Numbered from the stretch's first letter, positions 20,031 through 28,334 are shown. The stretch: DNA of 64,000 nucleotides from Bog-473 sp963804055 (GCA_963804055.1 CAWDOU010000001.1:1047719-1111718), one strand, 5' to 3'. Translations and numbers: made by a program. The notes: generated by a model not told the origin, from the sequence alone.

Positions 20031-21284
20031 TCAGCCGATCCTCGAGGAGGCAACACCGAGATCGCGCAGCATGTTCTCCGCCGTGGGCCCGGAGTGGCGG
20101 TGCAGGGCCATGCGCTCGAGCTCGCGCTCGACCAGTCCCCGGTCGAGGTCGAGGAAGGTCAGATGCCCCAGCTCGTCGTGAAGCGCGGCCTCGAAGACTC
20201 CACGGAGCGAGGTCGTGGTGATGGAGCGGCCGCCCAGCCCGGCGACCACGGTGGCGACCGACACGGGCAGCCCGCTCAGCGCCATCGCCACGTCGGTCGA
20301 CAGGACCCCGCCGAAGCCGACGCTGATGGCCTTCTCGACGACGACGACCTGCCGGGCGTTCCGCAGCGCCGACCGAACGGCATCGATGGGGAACGGACGG
20401 AAAGAGGTGATGCCCAGCGCCCCGATCCGGTGCCCGGCAGCGCGTTGCGCGTCGATCACGTCCTTGATCGTCCCGAGCACCGAGCCCATCGCCACGACCA
20501 CGACGTCGGCATCGGCACTGCGGTACGGGTGCAGCGTCCCCCCCGAATCGCGCCCGAACGCCTCCGCGAATTCCTCCGCCAGTTCCCCGATACGGCCCAA
20601 CGCGGTGAGCTGACGGGCGTGGGCGAGATAGCGCACCTCCTCGAACGCCTCGGGACCGACCATGGCGCCGATGGAGTACGGGTCGGACGGATCGAGCACC
20701 TGGCGCGGCTCGTACGGAGGCAGGAACGCATCGACCTGTTCCTGCGTGGGGAGATCCACCCGTTCGGTGGCGTGCGTGAGAATGAAGCCGTCCATGCAGA
20801 CCATGACCGGAACGGAGACCTCCTCAGCCAGGCGGAAGGCCTGGATGTGCAGGTCGGCCGCCTCCTGGACCGTTTCGGCGAACAGTTGGACCCAGCCGGC
20901 GTCGCGGGCCGCCATGGCGTCGCTGTGATCGTTCCAGATGTTGATGGGGGCGCCCACCGCGCGGTTCGCCACGGTCATGACGATGGGGAATCCCAGTCCG
21001 CTGGCGTTGTAGACGGCCTCCATCATGAACAGCAGTCCCTGGCTGGCGGTGGCCGTGAAGGCGCGGGCCCCGGCGGCCGAGGCCCCGATGGCCACTGACA
21101 TCGCCGCGAACTCGGACTCCACGTTGATGAACTCGCACGGGGTCAGCTCGCCCGTCTTCACCAGCTGGCCCAGCCCTTCGATGATGTGGGTCTGCGGTGA
21201 GATGGGATAGGCGCACACGATCTCGGGCCGGCACAGCGCCACAGTCTCCGCGACGGCGCGCGAGCCCTCAATCTGCCGGAGCAC
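20031..21284 (-). CDS. porA: Pyruvate (2-oxoacid):ferredoxin oxidoreductase, alpha subunit
   Basis: Pyrimidine-binding subunit, 417 residues. The start LRQIEGSRAVAETVALCRPE leads into YPISPQTHIIEGL and FINVESEFAAMSVAIGASAAGAR, the substrate-binding region of 2-oxoacid oxidoreductases. TATASQGLLFMMEAVYNASG and NIWNDHSDAMAARDAGW are equally typical, and VVVEKAISVGFGG lies in domain II. The start is a GTG at 21284 that overlaps the end of the gamma-subunit gene by 17 bp, so the two are translationally coupled. It forms the catalytic core with porB. Confidence 0.92.
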   Translation of the reverse strand: MLRQIEGSRAVAETVALCRPEIVCAYPISPQTHIIEGLGQLVKTGELTPCEFINVESEFAAMSVAIGASAAGARAFTATASQGLLFMMEAVYNASGLGFPIVMTVANRAVGAPINIWNDHSDAMAARDAGWVQLFAETVQEAADLHIQAFRLAEEVSVPVMVCMDGFILTHATERVDLPTQEQVDAFLPPYEPRQVLDPSDPYSIGAMVGPEAFEEVRYLAHARQLTALGRIGELAEEFAEAFGRDSGGTLHPYRSADADVVVVAMGSVLGTIKDVIDAQRAAGHRIGALGITSFRPFPIDAVRSALRNARQVVVVEKAISVGFGGVLSTDVAMALSGLPVSVATVVAGLGGRSITTTSLRGVFEAALHDELGHLTFLDLDRGLVERELERMALHRHSGPTAENMLRDLGVASSRIG

Positions 21285-21876
21285 TGAGCACCCCCCTCCC
21301 GTTGGAGGTCAGCGCCTGGCGGGCCTGCTGGAACAGCTCGGCCGCCGCCGCGACATTGCGCTCGGCCACCGGTGGGGTGCGGCTGAACCGCTCCCGGATG
21401 GCCGAGCTGACCGCGCCGATGGCGACCTCCCCCGTCAGGGCGGCAAAGCTGCCGAGCAGCGCGGCGTTGGGGAGCGGGCGACCGACCTGACGCAGCGCCA
21501 CCTCGGTGGCCGGCACGGTGAGCAGCCGCTCCGGCCGGAAGCGCGCCGCGAGGGAGTCCAGGCCCAGTTGGTCGAGCGTCCGTGTGGAGTTGACGAGCAC
21601 GTAGCCGTCCGGGCCGAGTCCCGCGAAGAGGTCGACCTGGTGGACGAGGGTGGGGTCGATGACGATCAGGCAATCCGGCGCCGAGACCGGTTCGCGGGTC
21701 CGGATCTCGCGCTCCCCGATCCGGCAGTAGGCGACGACCGGCGCACCCATGCGCTCGGACCCGAAGCTCGGGAACGATTGCGCGTGCCGGCCTTCCTCGA
21801 AGGCCGCCAGTGCCAACAGCTCGGCTGCGGTCACGGCCCCTTGCCCACCACGTCCGTGGAAGCGCACAGCAAACAT
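21268..21876 (-). CDS. porG: Pyruvate (2-oxoacid):ferredoxin oxidoreductase, gamma subunit
   Basis: Gamma subunit, 202 residues, first gene of the por operon. FAVRFHGRGGQGAVTAAELL is the canonical start of this domain, followed by SFPSFGSERMGAPVVAYCRI, and later NAALLGSFAALTGEVAIGAV. The start ATG 21876 is chosen over the longer frame because the conserved domain begins at once. Two dormancy-box palindromes lie 36-49 and 69-82 bp upstream of this ATG, the spacing expected for a proximal and a distal activator site if the message has a very short leader. Confidence 0.9.
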   Translation of the reverse strand: MFAVRFHGRGGQGAVTAAELLALAAFEEGRHAQSFPSFGSERMGAPVVAYCRIGEREIRTREPVSAPDCLIVIDPTLVHQVDLFAGLGPDGYVLVNSTRTLDQLGLDSLAARFRPERLLTVPATEVALRQVGRPLPNAALLGSFAALTGEVAIGAVSSAIRERFSRTPPVAERNVAAAAELFQQARQALTSNGRGVLSAPAD

Positions 21877-21911
21877 GCCCTTAGCGTGCCGCACGCCTGC
21901 CGACGGAAACA

Positions 21912-21925
21912 GGGACAAAGGTCCC
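21912..21925. promoter_or_regulatory. DosR/DevR-like dormancy box, por-proximal
   Basis: GGGACAAAGGTCCC is a perfect GGGAC-N4-GTCCC palindrome, 36-49 bp upstream of the porG start. This position would overlap the -35 region of a near-leaderless por transcript. Confidence 0.65.
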
Positions 21926-21944
21926 CGGTACGCCCGACCCGCTA

Positions 21945-21958
21945 GGGACGTGAGTCCT
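21945..21958. promoter_or_regulatory. DosR/DevR-like dormancy box, middle copy
   Basis: GGGACGTGAGTCCT matches GGGAC-N4-GTCCC at nine of ten fixed positions. Its centre is 33 bp from the centre of the por-proximal box, about three helical turns. Confidence 0.55.
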
Positions 21959-21995
21959 GTTCCACCACCCGAGACCGGCAAAGGGAGGCTGATCG

Positions 21996-22009
21996 GGGAC
22001 CTTTGTCCC
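21996..22009. promoter_or_regulatory. DosR/DevR-like dormancy box, gap-proximal
   Basis: GGGACCTTTGTCCC is a perfect GGGAC-N4-GTCCC palindrome whose centre is about 81 bp upstream of the gap ATG and 51 bp from the middle box. It resembles the DosR consensus closely, including T-rich centre bases. Confidence 0.65.
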
Positions 22010-22082
22010 TATGCGGACACCCGTGCCGATGGGACGATCCCGAGGAGGGGCCACGTGGTCCCCCCTGACGACGGAGATCATC

Positions 22083-23096
22083 ATGGCTGTGAGAGTCGCA
22101 ATCAACGGTTTCGGGCGGACCGGGCGGGCGTTCCTCCGGGCCGCCCTCAAGTCGCCCCACGACGTCGAGGTGGCCGCGGTCAACGACCTGGGCGATCCCG
22201 CCGCACTGGCCCGGTTGCTGGCGCGGGACTCGGTCCACGGGTCCTTTCCAGTGCCCGTCTCGGTCGAGCGCGACACCATGATGGTGGGTTCCTCTCCTGT
22301 GACCATGCTCATGGAGCCGCAACCGGGTGAGCTGCCCTGGAGGGAGTTGGGTATTGACGTCGTCATCGAGAGCACCGGCCGGCTCACGAGCCGCGAGAAG
22401 GCGGCCGCGCACATCGCGGCCGGGGCGCGGCGGGTGATCATTTCGGCGCCGGCGAAGGATGCCGACGCGACGTTCGTCGTCGGCGTCAACGAGGACTCCT
22501 TCGACCCGGGGCACGACTTCGTGGTTTCCAACGCGTCGTGCACGACGAATTGCCTGGCCGTCCTGGCCAAGGTGCTCGACGACGCGTTCGGCATGGAGCA
22601 GGGCTTCATGACGACGGTGCACGCCTACACGGACGACCAGCACCTCGTCGATGCCCTGCACAAGGACCCGCGCCGTGCCCGGGGTGCGGCGATCAACATC
22701 ATCCCCACGACGACCGGCGCGGCCCGGGCGACGGGCCTGGTCCTCCCGGCGGTGGCGGGACGGCTCGACGGGTTGTCCCTGCGCGTTCCGGTGCCGGACG
22801 GCTCCATCACGGACCTGGTGGCAACCCTGCGTGCGACGCCGACGGTGCAGGAGATCTCCGACGCCTACCGGTCCGCGGCGGAAACGGGCCGGCTGGCCGG
22901 GCTGCTCGAGTACTCGGAGGACGACCTGGTCTCGAGCGACATCGTTGGTTCGCCGGCGTCGTGCATCTTCGATGCGAAGCTGACGATGGCGAGCGGCAAT
23001 CTGGTCAAGGTGCTCGGCTGGTACGACAACGAGACCGGGTACTCCAGCCGTCTCGTCGACCTGGCGACCGTCGTCGGTGCCGTGGCAGAGCGCTGA
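22083..23096 (+). CDS. gap: Glyceraldehyde-3-phosphate dehydrogenase, type I
   Basis: NAD(P)-dependent glycolytic dehydrogenase, 337 residues. It starts with the Rossmann motif VRVAINGFGRTGRAFLRAAL. The active-site cysteine is near residue 152 in SNASCTTNCLAV, and the substrate-binding parts TTVHAYTDDQ, RGAAINIIPTTTGAA and the C-terminal WYDNETGYSSRLVDL are intact. ATG 22083 has GGAG six bases upstream. It is divergent from the por operon and lies 68 bp upstream of the hydrogenase beta gene with no terminator visible between, so the same dormancy-box promoter may drive gap and the whole hydrogenase operon. Supply of reduced cofactor to the hydrogenase is an inference. Confidence 0.94.
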   Translation: MAVRVAINGFGRTGRAFLRAALKSPHDVEVAAVNDLGDPAALARLLARDSVHGSFPVPVSVERDTMMVGSSPVTMLMEPQPGELPWRELGIDVVIESTGRLTSREKAAAHIAAGARRVIISAPAKDADATFVVGVNEDSFDPGHDFVVSNASCTTNCLAVLAKVLDDAFGMEQGFMTTVHAYTDDQHLVDALHKDPRRARGAAINIIPTTTGAARATGLVLPAVAGRLDGLSLRVPVPDGSITDLVATLRATPTVQEISDAYRSAAETGRLAGLLEYSEDDLVSSDIVGSPASCIFDAKLTMASGNLVKVLGWYDNETGYSSRLVDLATVVGAVAER

Positions 23097-23164
23097 GCAG
23101 GGTTCCTGATGGCCGTGTCGCAGAGTCGGCCGATCACGCAGCCTCGCGGCGTAGGTTGGGGAGG

Positions 23165-24301
23165 GTGCGCGCCGGAGGCGATGCCGTCATAGACGTGGGC
23201 GGGCTCGATCGCCTGATCGTGCTGCTGGGCGAGCGCGGTTACCGAACGGTCGGGCCGGTCGCCCGCGACCGCGCCATCGTGCACGGCGAGCTGGACGGTG
23301 CCGATGACCTGCCCGCGGGTTGGCACGATACGCAGGCCCCCGGCCGCTACCGCCTCGACCAGTCCGGTGACGCCGAGCTCTTCGGGTGGGCGGTCGGGCC
23401 GGCATCGTGGAAATCCGCCTTCTTCGTGCCCGAGGAGACAGTGTTCCGGGCGTCGGGGGGCGACGGCGCCGTCTCGATCCGGGTGCCTCCGCCGCCGGAG
23501 CGACCGCTGGCCATCGTGGGAGCGCGGCCCTGTGAGCTGGCCGGGCTCAGTGTGCTGGACCGGGTCCTCGACGGTGGTGCGGTGCCCGACGATCGCTACG
23601 CCGCTCGACGGGCCGGGGCGGTGATCATCGCCGTCGAGTGTGGGAAGCCCTCGTCCACCTGCTTCTGCACCTCCATGGACACCGGCCCGGCCGCCGGTCC
23701 CGGCTACGACCTGGCCCTGACCGAGCTCCTCTCGGGGGCACACCGCTTCTATGTGCAGGTGGGCACCGATATCGGGGCGGAGCTCCTCGAGGAAGTCGGG
23801 TGGACCGAGGCGAGCCAGGAGGATCGTGAGGCGCGCCAGGAGGTGATCTCTACGGCCCAGGCCGGGATGGGTCGTTCGCTCCAGACGGAGGGGTTGGCTG
23901 CGTTGCTCGCCCGCAACCTGGACCACCCCCGGTGGGACGAGGTGGCCGAGCGCTGTCTCTCGTGTGGGAACTGCACCCTCGTCTGCCCCACCTGCTTCTG
24001 CTCCGACGTGAACGACGTGAGCGAGGTGGACGGCACGGTCGAGCGCCGGCGCACGTGGGCGTCCTGCTTCGACGTCGATCATTCCTACCTGCACGGGGGC
24101 GCGGTCCGGCCGACCACGTCGTCCCGCTATCGCCAATGGCTCACCCACAAGCTCTCGACCTGGTGGGACCAGTTCGACACGTCCGGCTGCGTCGGCTGCG
24201 GACGCTGCGTGACCTGGTGCCCGGTCGGGATCGACATCACGGAGGAGGCGGCCGCCATCCGGGCGACCGACGGCGCCGGCACGCCAGCTGGTGAATCGTG
24301 A
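23165..24301 (+). CDS. hydB: Group 3b-type [NiFe] hydrogenase, beta (4Fe-4S) subunit
   Basis: Electron-transfer subunit of a cytoplasmic NAD(P)-linked bidirectional hydrogenase (sulfhydrogenase beta family), 378 residues. Two classical ferredoxin-type cluster motifs are in the C-terminal half: CLSCGNCTLVCPTCFC and CVGCGRCVTWCPVGIDI. The central IVGARPCELAGLSVLDRVL and ECGKPSSTCFCTSMDTGPA are also characteristic. The start is uncertain: GTG 23165 directly abuts GGGGAGG, and GTG 23195 is an alternative. The stop overlaps the next start (GTGA). It should pass electrons between the small subunit and the FAD subunit. Confidence 0.88.
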   Translation: MRAGGDAVIDVGGLDRLIVLLGERGYRTVGPVARDRAIVHGELDGADDLPAGWHDTQAPGRYRLDQSGDAELFGWAVGPASWKSAFFVPEETVFRASGGDGAVSIRVPPPPERPLAIVGARPCELAGLSVLDRVLDGGAVPDDRYAARRAGAVIIAVECGKPSSTCFCTSMDTGPAAGPGYDLALTELLSGAHRFYVQVGTDIGAELLEEVGWTEASQEDREARQEVISTAQAGMGRSLQTEGLAALLARNLDHPRWDEVAERCLSCGNCTLVCPTCFCSDVNDVSEVDGTVERRRTWASCFDVDHSYLHGGAVRPTTSSRYRQWLTHKLSTWWDQFDTSGCVGCGRCVTWCPVGIDITEEAAAIRATDGAGTPAGES

Positions 24302-24768
24302 GCCGGACAGCGCGGACCTTGCTGGCGGAGCACGCGTTCCTCGTGGGGTTCCCCGCGGACACCGTCGAGCTCGTTGCCCGGGGAGCGGAGCTGGTCTCGT
24401 TCCAGCCGGGCGTGCTCCTGTTCCGGGAGGGGAGGCCGGCGGACGCAGCCTATTTCGTGACAGCCGGACAGGTGGCGATCGAGGTTCACACTCCCCACGG
24501 GGGCCCGGTGGTCATCGAGACGATCGGAGCGGGCCGTCTCGTCGGGCTTTCCTGGGCGGCTCCTCCTTTCCGCTACCAATTCGATGCCCGTGCGATCGAC
24601 GAGGTGGAAGCGGTGGCCGTGGATGCGGCCGCGCTCAGGGTCGCTCTGGCGGAGAACCCGGTTGCCGGGTTCTCCTTTCTCAACAGCCTGGCGGCCGTCA
24701 TGCTCGATCGTCTCCAGGCCACGCGTCTTCGCCTCCTCGACCTGTACGGGACCGGCGATGCCCGCTGA
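24298..24768 (+). CDS. Single-domain cyclic-nucleotide-binding protein
   Basis: 156-residue protein that is essentially one cNMP-binding beta-roll: LVSFQPGVLLFREGRPADAA, then YFVTAGQVAIEVHTPHGGPV and TIGAGRLVGLSW, with a helical C-terminus ending LQATRLRLLDLY. No helix-turn-helix follows, so it is not a Crp/Fnr DNA-binding regulator. It sits inside the hydrogenase operon, overlapping the beta gene by 4 bp and the gamma gene by 11 bp, which implies coupled synthesis with the enzyme. Ligand and role are unknown; a regulatory or assembly subunit is an inference. The phosphate-binding RXA motif of true cAMP receptors is not obvious. Confidence 0.8.
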   Translation: MSRTARTLLAEHAFLVGFPADTVELVARGAELVSFQPGVLLFREGRPADAAYFVTAGQVAIEVHTPHGGPVVIETIGAGRLVGLSWAAPPFRYQFDARAIDEVEAVAVDAAALRVALAENPVAGFSFLNSLAAVMLDRLQATRLRLLDLYGTGDAR

Positions 24769-25618
24769 CGCAGCCACCCGCGCCGACGCGGTGGGGGTCC
24801 TCGTCCCCACGCCGTACCAGGTGGTGGAGCGGCGGCAGGAAGCCGCCGACGTCGTGACGCTCTCGCTCGAACCGACGGAGGGGTCGGTTCCGGCCTTCAG
24901 GCACGGCCAGTTCAACATGGTGACCTCGTTCGGCCGGGGGGAGGTCGCGGTGTCGATGTCGAGCGCTCCGAGAGCCCCTGGACCGCTGGAGCACTCCATC
25001 CGCAGTGTGGGCGCCGTCACGGCAGCGCTCTGTGGCGCTCCCGTGGGCGCCCTCGTGGGCATACGCGGGCCTTTCGGCTCGTCCTGGGGTGTCGACGAGG
25101 TGGAGGACGGGGTGGACGTGGTGGTCATGGCGGGTGGCATCGGCCTGGCCCCGTTGCGCGGGGCGGTCAGGGACCTCGTGGCCCGCCAGCAGGCCGGCCG
25201 CGGTCGCGTCTTCGTGCTCGCCGGATCCCGTTCGCCGGACCAGATCCTCTTCGAGGAGGACATCGAGGCCTGGCGACGCGCGGGTGCCCATGTGGGCGTG
25301 TCCGTCGACATCGGGTCACGGGGGTGGAACGGTGTCGTGGGTGTGGTCACCGAGTTGCTGCCCGACGCGCCCTTCGCGGCGTCCACGGCCGTCGCGTTGC
25401 TCTGCGGACCCGAGGTCATGATGCGCTTCGGAGGCCGCGCCCTGCAGGACCGGGGAGTCGATCCGCGGCGCATCTACGTCTCACTGGAGCGCAACATGCA
25501 GTGTGGCGTCGGGCTGTGCGGCCATTGCCAGCTCGGGCCTCTGCTCGTCTGCCGGGACGGGCCGGTCGTGCGCTACGGCGGGCTCGCAGACGAGCTCTTC
25601 ATGGAGCGCAACAGATGA
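24758..25618 (+). CDS. hydG: Group 3b-type [NiFe] hydrogenase, gamma (FAD/NAD(P)) subunit
   Basis: Ferredoxin-NADP-reductase-like subunit of 286 residues, which exchanges electrons with NAD(P)H. The FAD-binding barrel contains FRHGQFNMVTSFGRGEVAVSMSS, given here as two parts (FRHGQFNMVT and EVAVSMSS). The nucleotide-binding half has VVVMAGGIGLAPLRGAVRDL and LLCGPEVMMRF. The C-terminal [2Fe-2S] motif is MQCGVGLCGHCQLGPLLVC. ATG 24758 overlaps the cNMP gene by 11 bp, and its stop overlaps the delta start (ATGA). Confidence 0.92.
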   Translation: MPADAATRADAVGVLVPTPYQVVERRQEAADVVTLSLEPTEGSVPAFRHGQFNMVTSFGRGEVAVSMSSAPRAPGPLEHSIRSVGAVTAALCGAPVGALVGIRGPFGSSWGVDEVEDGVDVVVMAGGIGLAPLRGAVRDLVARQQAGRGRVFVLAGSRSPDQILFEEDIEAWRRAGAHVGVSVDIGSRGWNGVVGVVTELLPDAPFAASTAVALLCGPEVMMRFGGRALQDRGVDPRRIYVSLERNMQCGVGLCGHCQLGPLLVCRDGPVVRYGGLADELFMERNR

Positions 25619-26430
25619 CCTCCGAGCTGCCCACCTTGGCCGTCTGGAAGTTCGCCTCCTGCGACGGGTGCCAGCTGAGCCTTCTCGACTGCGAAGACGA
25701 GCTGTTGGCTCTCGCCGGCGCGGTGCGGATCGCCCATTTCACCGAGATGAGCCGCGCGCATGTCGACGGTCCCTATGACGTCTCGTTGGTCGAGGGCTCC
25801 ATCACGACCTCCGAGGACGCCGAGAGGATCCTGGCCATCCGCGCCGCGTCGCATCGGCTGATCACCATCGGTGCTTGCGCGACGTCGGGGGGCGTGCAGG
25901 CCTTGCGCAACCTGGCCGAGGAGGGCGAATTCGTGCGAGTCGTCTACGCCCATCCCGAGTACGTGTCCTCCCTGTCGACGTCGACTCCGATCTCCGCGCA
26001 CGTTCCGGTGGACTACGAGCTGAACGGGTGTCCGATCGACCGTGGTCAACTCCTCGAGGTCATTACGTCCTCGCTCGTCGGCCGGCGCCCGGTGATCCCT
26101 GATCACACGGTCTGTCAGCAGTGCAAGGGGCGCGGCACGGTGTGTGTGCTCGTCGCCCACGGGACGCCCTGTCTCGGGCCGGTGACCCGGGCGGGGTGCG
26201 GTGCACTCTGCCCGACCGTGGGGCGTGGTTGCTACGGGTGCTTCGGCCCGGTCGGCGGTGCGAACACCGAAGCGCTGAGCGAGGAACTGCTCGGCCAGGG
26301 CATGGATCCCGTCGACGCCTCACGACTCTTCTCGACCTTCTACTCGGGCAACGCGGTGTTCGGGCGCCAAGCGGTGACGCTGCGGGCCCGATCGGCCGGA
26401 GCGCGGTCGGCGGATGCGGAGGCGCCATGA
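25615..26430 (+). CDS. hydD: Group 3b-type [NiFe] hydrogenase, delta (small) subunit
   Basis: Iron-sulfur small subunit, 271 residues. The proximal-cluster motif is at the N-terminus (FASCDGCQLSLLDCEDELL), followed by SLVEGSITTSEDAERI, TIGACATSGGVQ and YELNGCPIDRGQLLEV. The C-terminal half has many further cysteines (VCQQCKGRGTVC, TPCLGPVTRAGCGALCP, GRGCYGCFGP), enough for three clusters. There is no Tat signal, consistent with a soluble cytoplasmic enzyme. It overlaps both neighbours by 4 bp. Confidence 0.94.
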   Translation: MTSELPTLAVWKFASCDGCQLSLLDCEDELLALAGAVRIAHFTEMSRAHVDGPYDVSLVEGSITTSEDAERILAIRAASHRLITIGACATSGGVQALRNLAEEGEFVRVVYAHPEYVSSLSTSTPISAHVPVDYELNGCPIDRGQLLEVITSSLVGRRPVIPDHTVCQQCKGRGTVCVLVAHGTPCLGPVTRAGCGALCPTVGRGCYGCFGPVGGANTEALSEELLGQGMDPVDASRLFSTFYSGNAVFGRQAVTLRARSAGARSADAEAP

Positions 26431-27731
26431 CACCCACTTCGGACAGCAGCCGCACGATCTCGGTCCAGGGGTTGGCGCGGGTAGAGGGCGAGGGCTCACT
26501 TCGGGTCGAGATTCGAGACGGCCGTGTCGAGGGGGTCGAACTGCAGATCTTCGAGCCACCTCGGTTGTTCGAGGCCTTCCTCCGTGGCCGTCGCGCCATT
26601 GAGGCGCCGGACCTGACCGCTCGCATCTGCGGCATCTGCCCCGTCGCCTATCAGATGAGCGCGTGCGCAGCGGTGGAGGACGCGCTCGGCGTGACGGTCG
26701 ATCCGGGTATCGCGGATCTGCGGCGGCTGCTCTATTGCGGTGAGTGGATGCAGAGCCATTCCCTCCACATCCACATGTTGCACGCTCCGGACTTCCTCGG
26801 TTGCCAAGATGCGGTGGAGATGGCGCAGCAGCACCGCCCCGCGTTCGAGCGCGGTCTCGCCCTCAAGAAGATGGGCAATCTGATCATGGAGACGGTCGGC
26901 GGCCGGCCCATCCACCCTGTCAACGTGAAGGTCGGAGGCTTCTACCGGGCACCGAGCCGGGCGGAGATCCGAAAGCTGGCAGGTCCGCTCACCGACACGC
27001 TGGAGCTCGCGCTGGCCACGGTCGACTGGGTCGCCGGGTTCGATTTTCCGGACGTGCAGGGCGACTACCGCTTCGTGGCGCTCCGCGATCGGGGTCGATA
27101 CCCGCTGGAGTCCGGTCGGGTGGCGTCCTCGGATGGGCTGGACACCACGCCGGCCGGATTCGCCGATCTCGTCGTCGAGGAGCACGTGGCCCGCTCCACC
27201 GCGCTGCAGGCGCGCCTGGAGGGCCGCATGGAGTACCTCACCGGACCGCTCGCCCGCTACGCACTCAATTCCGCCGAGCTGCCGGATGCGGCCCGGCAGG
27301 CTGCGGCCGGGGCCGGCTTGGGGCCCGTGTGCTCGAATCCGTTCCAGAGCATCATCGTGCGGGCGGTCGAGCTCGTGTTCGCGTGCCACGAGGCGCTCGC
27401 GCTCGTCGAGGGCTACGAGCCACCCGACCCCCCGAGCGCCGATGTTCCGGAGCGTGCCGGAGTCGGCACCGGTGCCACCGAGGCGCCCCGAGGGCTCCTG
27501 TTCCATCGCTATGCGATCGACCCCGATGGCTGCATCGCCGAGGCGGTGATCGTGCCGCCCACCTCCCAGAACCAGATCACGATCGAATCCGACATCCGGC
27601 GGACCGTCCAGGTCTCCCTGGAGTCCAGCGACGACGAGCTGACATGGAGGAGCGAGCAGGCGGTGCGCAACCATGACCCTTGTATCTCGTGCGCGACGCA
27701 TTTTCTCGATGTCACGATCCTTCGGGCATGA
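26427..27731 (+). CDS. hydA: Group 3b-type [NiFe] hydrogenase, alpha (large, catalytic) subunit
   Basis: Catalytic subunit of 434 residues that binds the Ni-Fe site. The N-terminal cysteine pair is in LTARICGICPVAYQMSA (near residue 69) and the C-terminal pair in NHDPCISCATHFLDVTILRA, where maturation proteases normally cut after the histidine. The DPCxSC-xxH ending and the soluble four-subunit context are those of group 3b (NADP-linked, bidirectional) enzymes. Middle segments such as GGRPIHPVNVKVGGFYRAP also fit. It overlaps the small-subunit gene and the maturation-protease gene by 4 bp each. Under hypoxia it would be expected to evolve H2 from NAD(P)H. Confidence 0.94.
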   Translation: MTPTSDSSRTISVQGLARVEGEGSLRVEIRDGRVEGVELQIFEPPRLFEAFLRGRRAIEAPDLTARICGICPVAYQMSACAAVEDALGVTVDPGIADLRRLLYCGEWMQSHSLHIHMLHAPDFLGCQDAVEMAQQHRPAFERGLALKKMGNLIMETVGGRPIHPVNVKVGGFYRAPSRAEIRKLAGPLTDTLELALATVDWVAGFDFPDVQGDYRFVALRDRGRYPLESGRVASSDGLDTTPAGFADLVVEEHVARSTALQARLEGRMEYLTGPLARYALNSAELPDAARQAAAGAGLGPVCSNPFQSIIVRAVELVFACHEALALVEGYEPPDPPSADVPERAGVGTGATEAPRGLLFHRYAIDPDGCIAEAVIVPPTSQNQITIESDIRRTVQVSLESSDDELTWRSEQAVRNHDPCISCATHFLDVTILRA

Positions 27732-28270
27732 ACCGGGCGGGGACAGGAACGCTCGACGTGCTCGTGACGGCCGTCGGCAGTGTCTGGCGGCGCGACGACG
27801 GAGCCGGGCCCGCCGTGTTGGACCGCCTGCCGGACGACTTTGCGTCCGCCGAGGTCGTCGGGCCGCTCTCGACCCCATTCGAGCTCCTGGGCCTGTGGGA
27901 CGGTGCCCGGCTCGCCATCGTCGTCGACGCAATCGATGCCCGCAGCGAGCCGGGGGAGGTCCATGCCGTCGAATTGGAGATGGACGCTTCCCCCGAAGTC
28001 GACGCGCGGCCCACACCGAGGACGAGCAGCCACGGGTTCGGCCTGGTGGAGGTGTTCCGCCTTGCGCGCGCCCTCGGATCGGCACCGGCACGCGTCGTGC
28101 TGGTCGGGGTGGGCGGGGAGGACTTCGGCGAGGGGTTCGGGTTGAGCCCCGCCACCTCGCGCGGGGTGGCGCGGGCCGTCCGGCTGGTGGTCGATCTGGC
28201 GGAGTGCGGCCGTCGGGATTCGGCAACCAGGTGCCGGTCCCGGGGCCCTGTCCCCGGGCCGACCGTCTGA
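27728..28270 (+). CDS. Hydrogenase maturation protease
   Basis: 180-residue protein of the HyaD/HycI/HoxW endopeptidase family, which cuts the C-terminal tail of the large subunit after nickel insertion. The N-terminal LVTAVGSVWRRDDGAGPAVL corresponds to the usual GN-L--DDG-G nickel-sensing segment (Asp in RDDG), and VVDAIDARSEPGEVHAVE supplies the second acidic ligand. The SSHGFGLVEVFRLARALG segment matches the conserved late histidine motif. It overlaps the large-subunit stop by 4 bp, so its target is probably that subunit. A G+C-rich hairpin overlaps the end of the gene. Confidence 0.88.
   Translation: MNRAGTGTLDVLVTAVGSVWRRDDGAGPAVLDRLPDDFASAEVVGPLSTPFELLGLWDGARLAIVVDAIDARSEPGEVHAVELEMDASPEVDARPTPRTSSHGFGLVEVFRLARALGSAPARVVLVGVGGEDFGEGFGLSPATSRGVARAVRLVVDLAECGRRDSATRCRSRGPVPGPTV
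28239..28258 (+). terminator. Hairpin at the end of the hydrogenase operon
   Basis: Perfect 7-bp inverted repeat CCCGGGG / CCCCGGG with a 6-nt loop, overlapping the last codons of the maturation-protease gene. No T-run follows, so it may be a weak terminator or only a consequence of base composition. Confidence 0.35.
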
Positions 28271-28334
28271 TTCCGGGCGGAGTGCATCGGATCCGCTCCG
28301 GCGAGGAGGGGGAGACAGCGGTGGCCCGGACGAG

